A stretch of 64,000 nt of DNA from Sinohyriopsis cumingii (lineage: Eukaryota > Mollusca > Bivalvia > Unionida > Unionidae), in contig CM068827.1 in assembly GCA_028554795.2 (NCBI GenBank), positions 137,586,268-137,650,267 on the forward strand, given 5' to 3'. How positions within the stretch are numbered: position 1 is the first letter of the stretch; each line of letters opens with the position of its first letter. The notes below the pieces were generated by a model that saw only the letters and a list, made by a program, of their open reading frames with translations, was not told the origin of the DNA and did not search any database. Position numbers and translations under genes: made by a program. Below are positions 12,877 through 26,569 of this stretch, piece after piece.

Positions 12877-13650
12877 CTAAGCTCCACGCACCCAATGAAG
12901 CAGGCAGGCCATGGCGGGCAGCACCTTACTGACTCGGGGCTGCCCAGCTTGAGGCGGGCGGTAGCTGTCCAGTGAGACCTGATGATCTCTCCCACCGTCA
13001 GAAGTAACCCCTGGCGCCAAGCTCTACACCGATCGAGCTTTGACTTAGAACCGGTAAACTGCTACTTCTCGTGTTGTGCCGACGCCGCACGACGACGCTG
13101 AAGTGTCCTCTCCAGTGGAGGTATGAAGCCTGGGCAGGGTGGTATGGAAAACCAGCTGTTGTCCATGCAGCAGATCCACCCTCTCCACGCAGCTGGTGTG
13201 CCCAAGGGAACGACGAATGCCGATACAGCTTGGCACCAATGGCGTCGCAGGAGTTGCCGGAATGACATTGAAGTCAATGTCAGACCGCCTTAGGGACTCC
13301 ATCTCCGGATTTTCTGTCGGGGTTTACTCCCCTAGCCTTTCCCGTGAGTGGGTATAGCCACAAGGCAGCAGAGGTTTGGAATCGGAGTTTGCTTCTCCTA
13401 GATGAGCTACCATCCAAGCTTTACGAGTCCCATCTACCCGAAGCAACTGGTTTTAAGGCGCCAGTGGGCCGCCTTAACCCCTTCTCCTGTTAGTAGAAAA
13501 AATGGTCTGCCGGGCTTCACATCTAAGCCACTCGCGAAGGCCGGGAGCTGGATTTTAGTTGACAAAGGTAGTCAGAGAAGCAAGCCTTATGGGGCATTTT
13601 CTGGAGGATTGGGACGCCTCTCCCACTCCCATCATGGGCAATGTCAACCT
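12877..13650 (-). other. 5' untranslated part of the RTE-like LINE
   Basis: GC-rich noncoding lead region of the minus-strand LINE, between the first in-frame stop upstream of the endonuclease and the satellite junction. I see no long frame shared with the ORF. Internal promoters are usual in such regions, but I cannot point to one here. Confidence 0.6.
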
Positions 13651-13682
13651 TAGACCATACAACGTGCTTGTAAGACACTGCC

Positions 13683-13905
13683 TGGACATGATGTATTATT
13701 AACCATACAACGTGATTGGATGACAATATCTGGACACGAGGTAATATCATCCGTCAAATGTGCTTGTATGACAATGCCTGGACATGAGGTATTATCATCC
13801 GTCAAATGTGCATATATGACAATTTCAGGACACGATGCATTATCATTCGTCAAATGTGCTTGCATGACAATGCCTGGACACGATGTATTAACATCCGTCA
13901 AATGT
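13683..13905. repeat. Recurring four-unit variant series in the 48-bp satellite
   Basis: A series of distinctive units in fixed order: one with attattaaccatacaacg, one with acaatatctggacacgag, one with cctggacatgagg, then one with a diverged middle and ATCATTCGTC, then one with gatgtattaacatccg. The same order is found near 1,125-1,330, 17,935-18,165, 18,365-18,545 and 21,315-21,545, and partly near 9,470 and 16,170. This is higher-order repeat structure made by copying multi-unit blocks. Confidence 0.75.
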
Positions 13906-14779
13906 GCTTGTATGACAATTCCTGGAGTCTAGGTATTATTTTCCATAGAACGTGCTTGTATGACAATGCCTGGACACGAGGTATTATCATACATCCAATG
14001 TGCTTGTATTAGAAATCCTGGACAAGAGGTATCATCATGCGTCCAATGTGCGTGTATGACAATTCCTGGACACCATGTATTATTATCTACATAATGTGCT
14101 TGTAAGGCAATGCATGGACAGGATGTATTATTATCCATACAACGTGGTTGTAGGACAATGCCTGGACACGAGGAATTATCATCCGTCAAATGTTCTTGTA
14201 TGACAATGCCTGGACACGATGTGTTATACTCCATACAACGTGCTTGTGTGACAATCCCTGGACACGAGGTATTATCATCCGACCAAAGTGCTTGGATGAC
14301 AATGCTTAGACACCATGTATTATGATCCATACAATGTGATAGCATGACAATGCCTCCACAGGAGGTATTATCATACGTCAATGTGCTTGTATGACAATGC
14401 CTGGCCACGATGATCATCCATCAAACATGTTTGCATGACAATACCTCAATATGAGGTATTTTCAATCGTCCTATGTGCTTGAATTACAATGCCTGGATAC
14501 CATGCATTACTATCCACACACCGTGTTTGAGAAACAATGCTTGGATCGATATATTATTTTCCATACAACGTACTTGTATCACAATGACTGGTCACGAGGT
14601 CAAATCCTACATACAACGTGGTTGTATGACAATGCCTGGACACCACGTATTATCATCCGTCAAAGGTGCTTGTAAGACAATGCCTCGACACGAGGTTTTA
14701 CCATCCGTCAAATGTGCTTGGATTTCAATGCCTGGACACGAGGTATTATCATCCGTCGAATGTGCTTGTATGACAATGC

Positions 14780-15200
14780 CTGCCCAAGTGGTATTATCAT
14801 CGGTACAAAGTGCTTGTATGACAATGCCTGGACTCGAGGTATTATAATCCGTTAAGTGTGCATGTATGACACTGCCTGGTCACGAGGTATTATCATCTGT
14901 CAAACGTGCTTGAATGACAATGCATGGAAACGAGGTATTAACATCCGTCCAATGTGCAAGTATCACAATGCTTGGACACGAAGTATTATCATCCGTCCAA
15001 TGTGCTTGTTTGACAATGCCTGGACACGAGGTATTATCTTCCGTCAAATGTGCTTGTATGACAATCCCTGGACACGATGTGTTATTATCCATGCAACGTT
15101 CTTGTATGACAATGCCATGACAGGAGGTATCATCATGCGTCCAATGTGCTTCTACGACAATGCCTGGACAGGATGTTTTATTATCCATACAACGTACTTG
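14780..15200. repeat. Higher-order block shared with 19,560-20,230
   Basis: A run of marked units (TGCCTGCCCAAGTGG, then CCTGGTCACGAG, then CTTGAATGACAATGC, then a unit with GTGCAAGTAT) is matched in the same order at about 19,570, 19,755, 19,790 and 19,830. The two blocks are about 4.9 kb apart and have diverged since the copy was made. Confidence 0.7.
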
Positions 15201-18200
15201 TATGACAATGCCTGGAGGCGAGGTATTATCATCCGTTTAAAGTGCCTGTATGACAAGGCCTGGACACGATGTATTATTATCGATACAATGCGCTTGTATG
15301 ACAATGCCTGGACACGAGGCATAATCATCCGTCAAATGTGCTAGTATAGTAAGGCCTGGACACGAGGTATTAACATCCGTCAAATGTCCTTGTATGACAA
15401 TGCCGGGAGACGATGAATTATTATCCACACAACGTGCATATATGATAATGCATGGACATGAGGTATTATCATGCGTCAAATGTGCTTGTATGAAAATGCC
15501 AGGACACGAGATATTATCATCAACAAAAACAAATGCCTGGACACCATGTATTATTATCCATACAACGTGCTTGTATGACAATGCCTGGACACGAGGTATT
15601 ACCATCCTTCAAATGGTCTTACAAGACAATGCCTGGACACGAGGTATTTTCATCCGCCAAACGTGCTTGTGTGTCAATGCCTGGACACGAGGTATTATCA
15701 TTCGTCCAATGTGCTTGTACGAGAATGCCTGGACACCGTGTATTATTATCCATACAACGTGCTTGTAAGACAATGCCTGGACACGATGTATTCTTATACA
15801 TGCAACGTGCTTCTACGACAGTGCCTGTACACGAGGTATTATCATCCGTCAAATGTGCTTGTAACAATGCCAAGACAAGAGTTATTATCATCGGTCAAAT
15901 ATGCTTGTATGACAATGACTGGACACGAGGTATTATCAAACGTCAAATCTGCTTGCTTGACAATGGCATGACAAGAGGTATTATCATCCGTCAAATATGC
16001 TTGTATTAGAATGCCTGGACACGAGGTATTGGCATCTGAGCAATGTGCTTGTATGACAATGCCTGGACACGAGGTATTATAATCCGTCAAATGTGATTGT
16101 TCGACAATGCCTGGACACGATGTATTATTATCCATACAACGTGCTTGTAAGACACTGCCTGGACACGATGTATTATTAACCATAGAACATGCTTCGATGA
16201 CAATATCTGGGTACGAGGTATTACCATCCCTCAAATGTGCTTGTATGACAATTTGAGGAAACGAGGTATTATCATTCGACAAATGTGCTTGTATGGCTAT
16301 GCATGGACACGACGTATAATCATCCCTCAAATGTCCTTCTATGACTGTGCATGGACACGGGGTATAATCATCTCTCAAATGTGCTTGTATGACAATGCCT
16401 GGACACGATGTATTATTATCCATACAACGTGCATGTATGACAATGCCTGGACACGTGGTATTATCATGCGTGAAATGTGCTTGTATGACAAGGCCTGGAC
16501 ATGATAAATTATTATCCGTACAACGTGCATGTAAGACAATGCCTAGACATGAGGTATTATTATCCGTCAAATGTGCTTGTATGAAAATACCATCACACGA
16601 GGTAATCTCATCAACCAATTGTGCTTGAATGACAATGCCTGGACACCATCTATTATTATCCATACAACGTGCTTGTATGACAATGCCTGGACTCCAGGTA
16701 TTATCATCCGTCAAATGTGCTTGTTTGACAATGCATGAACACGAGGTATCATTATCCGTCAAATGTGCTTGTATGACATTGCCTGGACACGAGGTATTAT
16801 CATCCGTCAAATGTGTTTGTTTGACAATAGCTGGACACGAGTTTTTATCATCCGTCAAATGTGCTTGTATCAGAATGCCTGGACACGAGGAATTATCATC
16901 CGTCAAATCTGCTTGTATGACAATGCCATGACATGAGGTATTATCATCCGTCAAATGTGCTTGTATGACAATGCCTCGACACGATGTATTATTATCCATA
17001 CAACATGCTTGTAAGACATTGAATGGACACGATGTATTATCATTCGTCAAATGTGCTTGGATGACAATGCCTGGACATGATGTATTAACATACGTCAAAT
17101 GTGCTTGCATGAGAATGCCTGGACACGCGGTATTATCATCCGCCAAACGTGCTTGTATACCAATGCCTGGACACGAGGTATTATCATCCGTCCAATGTGC
17201 TTGCATGACAATGCCTGGACACGAGCTATTATCATTCGTTCAGTTTGCTTGTATGAGATTGCCTGGACACCATGTATTAATATCCATACAACGTGCTTGT
17301 AACACAATGCCAGGACACGATGTATTATTATTCATACATCATGGTTGTATGACAATGCCTGGATACGATGTATTATTATCCATACAGCGTGCTTGTAGGA
17401 TAATGCCTGGAAACGAGGTATTATCATCCATCAAATGTGCTTGTATGACAATGCCTCGACACGAGGTATTATCATCCGTTAAATGTCCTTTTATGACAAT
17501 GCCTGGACACGAGGTATTATCATCCATCAAATGTGCTTGTATGACAATGCCTCGACACGAGGTATTATAATCCGTCAAATGTGCTTGTATGACAATGCCT
17601 CGACACGAGGTATTATCATCCGTGAAATTTGCTTGTTTGACAATGCGTGGACACGAGGTATTATCATCCGTAAAATCTGCTTGTATGACATTGCCTCGAC
17701 ACGAGGGATTATCATCCGTCAAATGTGCTTGTTTGACAATGGCAGGACACGAGGTATTATCATCCATCACATGTGCTTATATGAGAATGCCTGGACACGA
17801 GGAATTATCATCCGTACAATGTGCTTGTTTGACAATGCCAGGACACGAGGTGTTATAATCCGTTAAATGTGACTGATTGACAATGCTTGGACACGAAGTA
17901 TGATTATCCATACAACGTGCTGGTAAGACAATGCCTGGACACGATGTATTATTAACCATACAACGTGCATTGATGACAATATCTGGACACGAGGTATTCT
18001 CATCCGTCAAATGTGCTTGTGTGACAATGCCTGGACATGAGGTATTATCATCCGTCAAATGTGCTTCTAGGACAATTTCTGGACACGAGGTATTATCATT
18101 CGTCAAATATGCTTGCAGGACAATGCCTGGACACGATGTATTAACATCCGTCAAATGTGCTTGTATAATAAAGTCTGGACACGAGGTATTATCATCCGTC

Positions 18201-20359
18201 CAATATGCTGGTATGACAATGATTGGACACGAATTATTATCATCCTTCAAATGTCCTTGCATGACAATGCCTGGACACGAGGTATTATCATGAGTCCAAT
18301 GTGCTTGCATGACAGAGCCTGGACACCATGTATTAATATCCATACAATGTGCTTGTATGACAATGCCTGGACATGATGTATTATTAACCATACAACGTGC
18401 TTTGGTGACAATGCCTGGACATGAGGTATTATCATCCGTCAAATGTGCTTGTATGACAATTTCTGGACACGAGGTATTATCATTCGTCAAATACGCTTGC
18501 ATGACAATGCCTGGACACGATGTATTAACATCCGTCAAATGTGCTTGCTTGACAGTACCTGGACACCATGTATTATTATCCATACAAAGTGCTTGTATGA
18601 CAATGCCTGGACACGAGGTATTATCATCCGTCTTACGTGCTTGTATGACAAAGTCTGGACACGAGGTATTATCATCCGTCCAGTTTGCTGGTATTACAAT
18701 GCATGGACACGAGTTGCTAACATCCGTCCAATGTGCCTGCATGACACTGCTTGGACACCATGTATTATCATCCATACGATGTGATTGTATGACAATGCCT
18801 GGACACGAGGTATTATCATCCGTCAAACATGCTTGTATGACAATACCTGGACAAAATTTATTATTATCCAAACAACGTCCTTGAGAGACAATGCCTGGAA
18901 CCTTGTATTATTATCCATATAACTTGCTTGTATGACAATGCCTGGACACGATTTATTATCATCCATACAACGTGGTTGTATGACAAAGCCTGGACACGAG
19001 GTATTATCATCCGTCAACGGTGCTTCTATGACAATGCCTGGGCACGAGCTTTTATCATCTGTCAAATTTTCTTGTATGACAATGCCTGCCGAAGTAATAT
19101 TATTATCCGTCCAATGTGCTTGTATGACAATGCCTGGACACGATGTATTATTATCAATACAACGTGCTTGTATGACAATGCCTGGACTCGAGTTATTATC
19201 ATCCGTCAAATGTGCTTATTATAATACCTGCACACGAGGTATTATCATCCTTCAAATGTTCTTTCATGAGAATGCCTGGACACGCGGTATTATCATCCGT
19301 CCAATGTGCTTGCATGACAATGCCTGGACACGAGGTATTATCATTCGTCCAATGTGCTTTATTGAGAATGCCTGGACACCATTTATTATCATCCATACAA
19401 CGTGCTTGTATGACAATGCCTGGACACTAGGTATGATCATCCGTCAAATGTGCTTGTATGACAATGCCTGGACACGTGGTATTATCATCCGTCAAATGTG
19501 CTTGTATGACAATGCCTAGACACGAGGTATTATCATCCGTCAAATGTCCTTGCATGACAATGCCTGCCGAAGTGATATTATCATCCGTCCAATGTGCTTG
19601 TATGACAATGCCTGGAAACGAGGTATTATCATCCGTCCAATGTGCTTGCATCACAATGGCTGGACACCATGTATTATTATCCATGCAATGTGCTTGCATG
19701 ACAATGCCTGGACACGAGGTATTATTATCCGTCAAATTTGCATGTATGACACTGCCTGGTCACGAGTTATTATCATCTGTCAAACGTGCTTGAATGACAC
19801 TGCCTGGAGACGAGGCATTTTCATTCGTCCAATGTGCAAGTATGACAACGGCTGGACAAGAGGTATTATCATCCGTCCAATGTGCTTGTTTGACAATGCC
19901 TGGACACGAGGTATTATAATCCGTCCAATATACGTGTATGACAATTCCTGGACACCATATATTATTATCTATACAACGTGCTTTTAAGGCAATGCCTGGA
20001 CACGATGTATTATTATCCATACAACGTGCTTGTAGGACAATTCCTGGACACGAATTATCATCCGTCAAATGTGCTTGTATGACAATGCCTTGAAACGATG
20101 TGTTATTATCCATACAACGTGCTTGTATGACAATGCCTGGACACGAGGCATTATCGTCCGTGCAATGTACTTGTATGACAATGCCTGGACAGGATGTTTT
20201 ATTATCCATACAACGTTCTTGTATGACAATGCTTGAACACGAGGTATTATCATCCGTCAAAAGTGCTTGTATGACAGTGCCTGGACACGATGTATTATTA
20301 TCCATACAACGTGCTTGTATGACAATGCCTGGACTCGAGGTTTTATCATCCGTCAAATG

Positions 20360-20640
20360 TGCTTATTATAATACCTGCACACGAGGTATTATCATCCTTC
20401 AAATGTGCTTTCATGAGAATGCCTGGACACGCGGTATTATCATCCGCCAAACGTGCTTGTATGACAATGCCTGGACTCGAGGTATTATCATCCGTCAAAT
20501 GTGCTTATTATAATACCTGCACACGAGGTATTATCATCCTTCAAATGTGCTTTCATGAGAATGCCTGGACACGCGGTATTATCATCCGTCCAATGTGCTT
20601 GCATGACAATGCCTGGACACGCGGTATTATCATTCGTCCA
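20360..20640. repeat. 142-bp three-unit duplication inside the satellite
   Basis: A block beginning ttattataatacctgcac starts near 20,362 and again 142 bp later, near 20,504. A close relative occurs at about 19,215. The period equals three 48-bp units minus 2 bp, since the block carries an unusual deleted unit. The sequence is nearly identical between the two neighbouring copies, so this is one of the younger local duplications. Confidence 0.75.
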
Positions 20641-22260
20641 ATGTGCTTTGTTGAGAATGCCTGGACACCATTTATTATTATCCATAGAACGTGCTTGTAT
20701 GACAATGGCTGGACTCGATGTATTATTATCCATACAACGTGATTGTATGACAATGCCTGGACACGAGGTATTATAATCCGTCAAATGTGCTTGTATGACA
20801 ATGCCTGGACACGTGGTATTATCATCCGTCAAATGTGCTTGTATGACAATGCCTCGACACGAGGTATTATCATCCGGCATATGTGCTTGTATGACAATGC
20901 CAGGACACGAGGTATTATCATCCGTCAAATGTGCTTGTATGACAATGCCTAGACACGAGGTATTATCATCCGTCAAATGTGCTTGCATGACATTGTTTGG
21001 ACACGAGGTATTATTATCATCCGTCAAATGTGCTTGTTTGACAATGGCAGGACACGAAGTATTATTATCAGTCAAATGTGCTTGTATGTGAATGCCTGGA
21101 CACGAGGTATTATCATCCGTACAATGTGCTTGTATGACAATGCCTGGACACGAGGTATTATCATCCGTCCAATATGCGTGTATGACATTTCCTGGACACC
21201 ATATATTATTTGACAATGGCAGGACACGAAGTATTATAATCCGTCAAATGTGATTGATTGACAATGCCTGGACACGATGTATTATTATCCATACAACGTG
21301 CTTGTAAGACAATGCCTGGAGACGATGTATTATTAACCATGCAACGTGCTTGGATGACAATATCTGGGCACGAGGTATTATCATCCGTCAAATGTGCTTG
21401 TATGACAATGCCAGGACATGAGGTATTACCATCCGTCAAATGTGCTTGTATGACAATTTCTGGGCACGAGGTATTATCATTCGTCAGATATGCTTTCATG
21501 ACAATGCCTGGACACGATATATTAACATCCGTCAAATGTGATTGTATCACAATGCCTGGACACGAGGTATTATTTTCCATACAACGTGCTTGTATGACAA
21601 TGCCTGGACACGAGGTATTATCATCCGTCAAAGGTCCTTGTATGACATTGCCTCGACACCATGTATCATTATCCATACAACATGCTTGTATGACAATGCC
21701 TGGAGACGATGTATTATCATCCGTCAAATGTTTATTTTTATGACAATGCCTGGATTTGATTTATTATCATCCGTCAAATGTGCTTGTATGAGAACACCTG
21801 GACACGAGGTATTATCATGTGTCAAATGTGCTTGTATGACAATGCCTTTACACGAGGTATTATTATCCATACAACGTGCTGGTATGACACTGCCTGGACA
21901 CGATGTATTATTATCCATAGAACGTGCTTGTATGGCAATGCCTTAACAGGAGGTATTATTATCCGTACAACGTGCTTGCATGACACTGTCTGGACACGAT
22001 ATATTATTATCCGTCAAATGTCCTTGCATAACAATGCCTGGACACGAGACATTATTAGCCATAAATCGTGCTTGTAAGACAATTGCTGGAAACGATGTAT
22101 TATAATCCATTCAACGAGCTTGTATGACAATGCCTGGACACAATGTATTATTATCCATACAGCGTGCTTGTTAGACAATACCTGGAAACGATGTATTATA
22201 ATCCATTCAACGAACTTGTATGACAATGCCTGGATACAAAGTAATAATATCCAGTCACCT

Positions 22261-23607
22261 TGCTTATATGACAAGATGTGGACGCGATGTATTATCCGTT
22301 TAACTTGTTTGTATGACAATGCGTAGACACGATCTAATACAACGTGCTTGTATGACAATGCGTAGACACGATCTAATACAACGTGCTTATATGACAAGAT
22401 GTGCACACGATGTATTATCCGTTTAACGTGTTTGTATGACAATGTATGGATATGATGTAATATTATCCATTCAAAGTGCTTGTATGACAATATGTGGACT
22501 CTGTGTAGTATCCGTTCAATGTGCTTGTATGACAATGCCTGGACACGATAAATTATCCAATGAACCTGCTTGTAGAACGAAACGTGTGCACGATTTTGAT
22601 CCATTCAACGTGCTTGAATGACAATTCGTGGACACGATCTGTTATCCATTCAAAGTGCTTGTATGACAAGGACTGGACACGATGTATTATCTATTCAACG
22701 TGCTTGCATTACAGTGGGAGACACGATGTATTATCCATTCAATGTGCTTGTATGACAATGAGGAACTACGATGATGTATTATTATCCATTCAATGTGCTT
22801 GGATGGCAATACCTGAACACGATGTATTGTCCATTCAAAGTACTTGTATGACAATGCTTGGACACGATGTGTTTTCCATTCAACGTGCTTGTATGACAAT
22901 GGCTAGACACGATGTATTATCCCTTCAACGTGCTTGTAAGTCAATGCATGGACTCCATGTATTATTATCTATTCAACGTGCTTTAATGACACTGCCTGGA
23001 TACGATGTATTATTACCAGTCAATGTGATTATATGACGATTAGTGCATGATGTATTATCCATTCAAGGTATATTGAATGACAATGGGGGACACGATGCAT
23101 TATCCATCCAACGTACCTGTATAACATTAGGGGACAGGATTTATTATCCATTCTACGTGCATGTACGACTATGCGTCGACACTAAGTATTATCCATTCAA
23201 CGTGCTTGTATGACAATACATGGACACGTTGTATTGTCCATTCAATGGCTTGTATGACAATACATGGACACGTTGTATTGTCCATTCAAATGGCTTGTAT
23301 GACAATACATGGACACGTTGTATTGTCCATTCAAATGGCTTGTATGACAATCCTTGGACTAGAATAGACCCGAGGTATTATTCTTTATTCAAGTTGCTTG
23401 TATGTCTTTGCATGGACACGATGTGTTTGTTATACATTCAACTTGCATGGATGACAATTGCTGGACACAATGTATCATCCATTCAACATGTTGGTATGAT
23501 AATGCGTGGACACGATGTATTATCAATTCGACGTGCTTGTATGACAACGCGTTGAAACAGTGTATTATGCATTCAACGTGCTTGTATAACAATGCCTGGA
23601 CAAGATG
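22261..23607. repeat. 45-bp satellite array, block 1
   Basis: Same satellite family with a 45-bp unit: the class b half is shortened by one ATT triplet (TGTATTATCC-ATTCAACG in place of TGTATTATTATCC-ATACAACG). About 30 quite diverged copies. Units at 23,219-23,350 form a small young run marked by acacgttgtattgtccattc. The block ends at the SINE. Confidence 0.93.
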
Positions 23608-23840
23608 TTGTTGTTGTTGTTGTTTTTGTAGAGTTTAACGCCATTTTTCAGCACACGATAGGCTATACATGGCGGCCAGTATTAACGGGGAGGAAGGACC
23701 CGGGGAAACCCCTGAAATAACCACCGACCCACGAGAAGCTACTGGCAAGCTTTCTCACATACCCACGTTAGCCGAATCCGAGACTCGAACCCACGCAGAC
23801 AGAGGTGAAATGGCAGTGATCCGTAACCGAGAGCGCATTA
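23608..23840 (-). mobile_element. tRNA-derived SINE inserted in the satellite
   Basis: About 230 bp on the minus strand. The head, on the right, carries a Pol III B box (ggttcgagtct on the minus strand, near 23,790). The body contains a segment matching the independent copy at 31,148-31,277 (ttcagcacacgataggctat on +). The tail on the left is a (TTG)n/(CAA)n run with T's at its edge. The satellite unit resumes directly on both sides, with no clear target-site duplication. The SINE identity rests on the B box, the second copy and the simple-repeat tail. I cannot name the family. Confidence 0.78.
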
Positions 23841-26569
23841 CTATCCATTCAACGTGCTTGTATGACAATGCATGGACACCGTGTATTATTATCCTTTCAA
23901 CGTGCTTGTATGACAATGCGCTCACACGATGTATTATCCATTCAGCATGCTTGTTTGACAATTCATTGACACTATGTATTATAGATTCAACGAGTTTTTA
24001 TGAGAATGCGTGGACACGTTGTATTATCTACTGAACGTGCTTGTTTGACATTACGTAGAATCGATGTATATTTACCCATTCAACGTGCTTGCATGTCAAT
24101 GCCTGGACAGGCTGTATTATTCAGTCAGCGTTCTTGTATGACAATGAGTGGAAACGATGTATTATCCATTCAACGTGACGGCATGACACTGGCTGGACAC
24201 GATATATTATTGATTCAACGTCCTTGTATAACAAAGGTAGGACACTATGTACTACTATCTATTCAACGTGCCTGTATTTCAATGCCTGGACACGATGCAT
24301 TGTCTATCCAATGTGTTTGTATGTCATTGCCTGGACATGAAGTATTATTATCTATTCAACATACATGTATCACTTGGCCTGGAAAAGATGCATTATGATC
24401 CGTTCAACATTCTTGTATCACAATGGCTAGATACGATGTATTATCCATCCAATTTTATCTGTCTGACAATGCCTGGACACCATGTATTATTATCCGTTCA
24501 ACGTGCTTGTATCACATAGGCAAGATACGATGTATTTTCCATTCAACGTTTCTGTATGACAATGCATAGACACGATATATTATTATCCATTCAACGTGCT
24601 TGTATTACAATAGCTAGATACGCTGTATTATCCATTCAACATTTCTTTATTAGAACTGCCTTCAAACGATGTATTATCCATTCAACTTCCTTGCATGACC
24701 ATTCTTTGACACGATGTCTATAAAGTCAACATGTTTGTATGACAATGACCGGTCACGATGTGTTATCCATTCAACGTGCTTGTATGACAATGCATGGGCA
24801 CGTATACATTCAGCCTGTTTGAATGATAATGTCTGAACACGATATATTATCCATTCGACGTGCTTGTATGATACTAATTGGACACGGTTTATTATCCATT
24901 CAACGTGTTTGTATGATTGGCGTGAAAACGATGCACTATCCATTCTTCGTGCTTTTATGACATTGCCTGGCACGATTTATTATCCATTCAACGTTCTTGT
25001 ATGACATTGCTTGGACACGATACATTATCCATTCAAATTTTTTTCTCACGATTGCTGCACACAATGTGTAATCCAATCAATGTGATTGTTTGACAATGGG
25101 TGTATTATTCATTCAAAGTGCTTGTATGACAATGGCTGGATACATGTATTGTCCATTCAGTGTGCATGTATGGCAGTGGCTGGATACGATGTATTGTCCA
25201 TTCAACGTGCTTTTATGACAATTGCTGGAAACGATGCATCATCCATTCAACGCGCTTTTATGAAAATGCCTGGAAACGATGTATAATCCATTCAACGTGC
25301 TTGTTTGACAATGCGTGACCACGATGTCTTCTCCATTCAACGTGCTTGGATGACAATAAGTGGACAAGACGTGTTATGCATTCAACGTGCTTGTATGACA
25401 GTGCCTGAACACGACGTATTGTTCTTTCCATGTGCTTGTATGATCATAGATGGATACGATGTATTAACCATTCAATGTGCCTGTATGACAATGACTGGAT
25501 ACGATATACTATCCATTCAACGTGCTTGTATGACAATGCCTGGACGCGATGTATTCTTATCCGTGCAACGTGATTGTAAGACACTTGGTGAACAATATGC
25601 ATGATTATCCAAGCAACTTGACTGTATGAGAATGAGTGGACACGATGCATTATTATCCATATTACGTGATTGTATGGCTATGGGTGGGCACGATGTATTA
25701 TTATCAATTCATCGTGCTTGTATGTGAATACGTGGACACAATTTATTATTATCCATTCAACGTGATTGTTTGACAATGAGTGGCCACGATGTCTTATCCA
25801 TTCAACGTGCTTGTATGACAGTGGATGAACACGATGTATTATCAATTCCAGGTGCTTATATGACAATAGCTGGATACGATGTATTAACCATTCAATGTGC
25901 CTGTATTACAATGACTGGATGCGATATGCGATCCATTCAACCTGCTTGTATGACAATGCCTGGACGCGATGTATTATCCATTCAACGCAACTGTATCACA
26001 ATGGACGGACACGTTGTATTATTATCTATTCAACGTGTTAGTGTCATAAGGTTAGGACACGATGTATTATTATTCATTCAACGTGATTGTATGTCAATGA
26101 GTGTACACGATGTATTATTATCAATTCATCTTGCTTGTCTGTGAATACGTGGACACGATGTATTCATATCCATTCAGCTTGATTGTTTGACAATGAGTGG
26201 ACACGATTTAGTGTTATCCTATCAACATGATTGTAACACAATGGGAGGAAACGAGGTATTATTATCCATTCAGGGTGATTGTATGAGAATGGTTCGACAC
26301 GATGTTATATTATCAATTCGACGTGCTTAAATGACAATGGGTGGACACGACGTATTATTATCAATTCAACGTGTTTGAATGACAATGCCAGGACACAATG
26401 TATTATTATCAATTAAATGTTCTTATATTGCAGTAGGTTGAGGCGATGTATTATTATCAATTCAACGTGCTGGTATAAAATGCCTGGACACGATGCATTA
26501 TCCATGCAACGTGCCTGAATGAAAATACCGGGACACGATGTTTTATTATTCATTCGACGTACTTGTATG

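Larger units (their letters stand above)
9717..13650 (-). mobile_element. RTE-like non-LTR retrotransposon (LINE), near full length, decayed
   Basis: About 3.9 kb inserted into the satellite in minus orientation. It encodes an AP endonuclease followed by a reverse transcriptase, with no RNase H and no gag-like gene that I can see. The size and layout fit the RTE group or a close relative; the clade name is inferred. The 3' end, on the left, finishes in short tandem copies of ACAAG rather than poly(A), which RTE-type elements often do. The GC content is clearly higher than in the AT-rich satellite on both sides. No long target-site duplication is visible: the satellite reads gatgtatt on the left and ccatacaacg on the right, so only a few bases of the unit are missing or changed at the junction. 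Confidence 0.88.
13651..22260. repeat. 48-bp satellite array, block 3 (largest)
   Basis: About 180 units of 48 bp. Class a and class b variable halves are interspersed in a non-random order, and marked series of variants come back several times (see the higher-order repeat entries). Units with a few bases lost or gained occur, for example at 15,870-15,890, 19,205-19,220, 20,045-20,070 and 21,195-21,215. Long ORFs run through it on both strands (one on - from 17,206 to 15,842), and all are built only of the repeat. Towards 22.1-22.3 kb the units change to the 45-bp form. Confidence 0.95.

Noticed and set aside
1-13650. Site-specific LINE of the R1/R2 or TRAS kind
   Set aside because: The target preference is suggestive, but only one insertion per LINE family is visible, and the domain layout does not prove a site-specific clade.
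15842-17206. 454-codon ORF on - and many others of 60-360 codons across the satellite as genes
   Set aside because: They consist only of the 16- or 15-codon satellite unit, occur in several frames and on both strands at once, and end at random point changes. A period that is a multiple of 3 explains them.
8327-22260. CRISPR-like array
   Set aside because: The whole 48-bp unit repeats with drift and there are no unique spacers; the setting is an animal genome and no cas genes are present.
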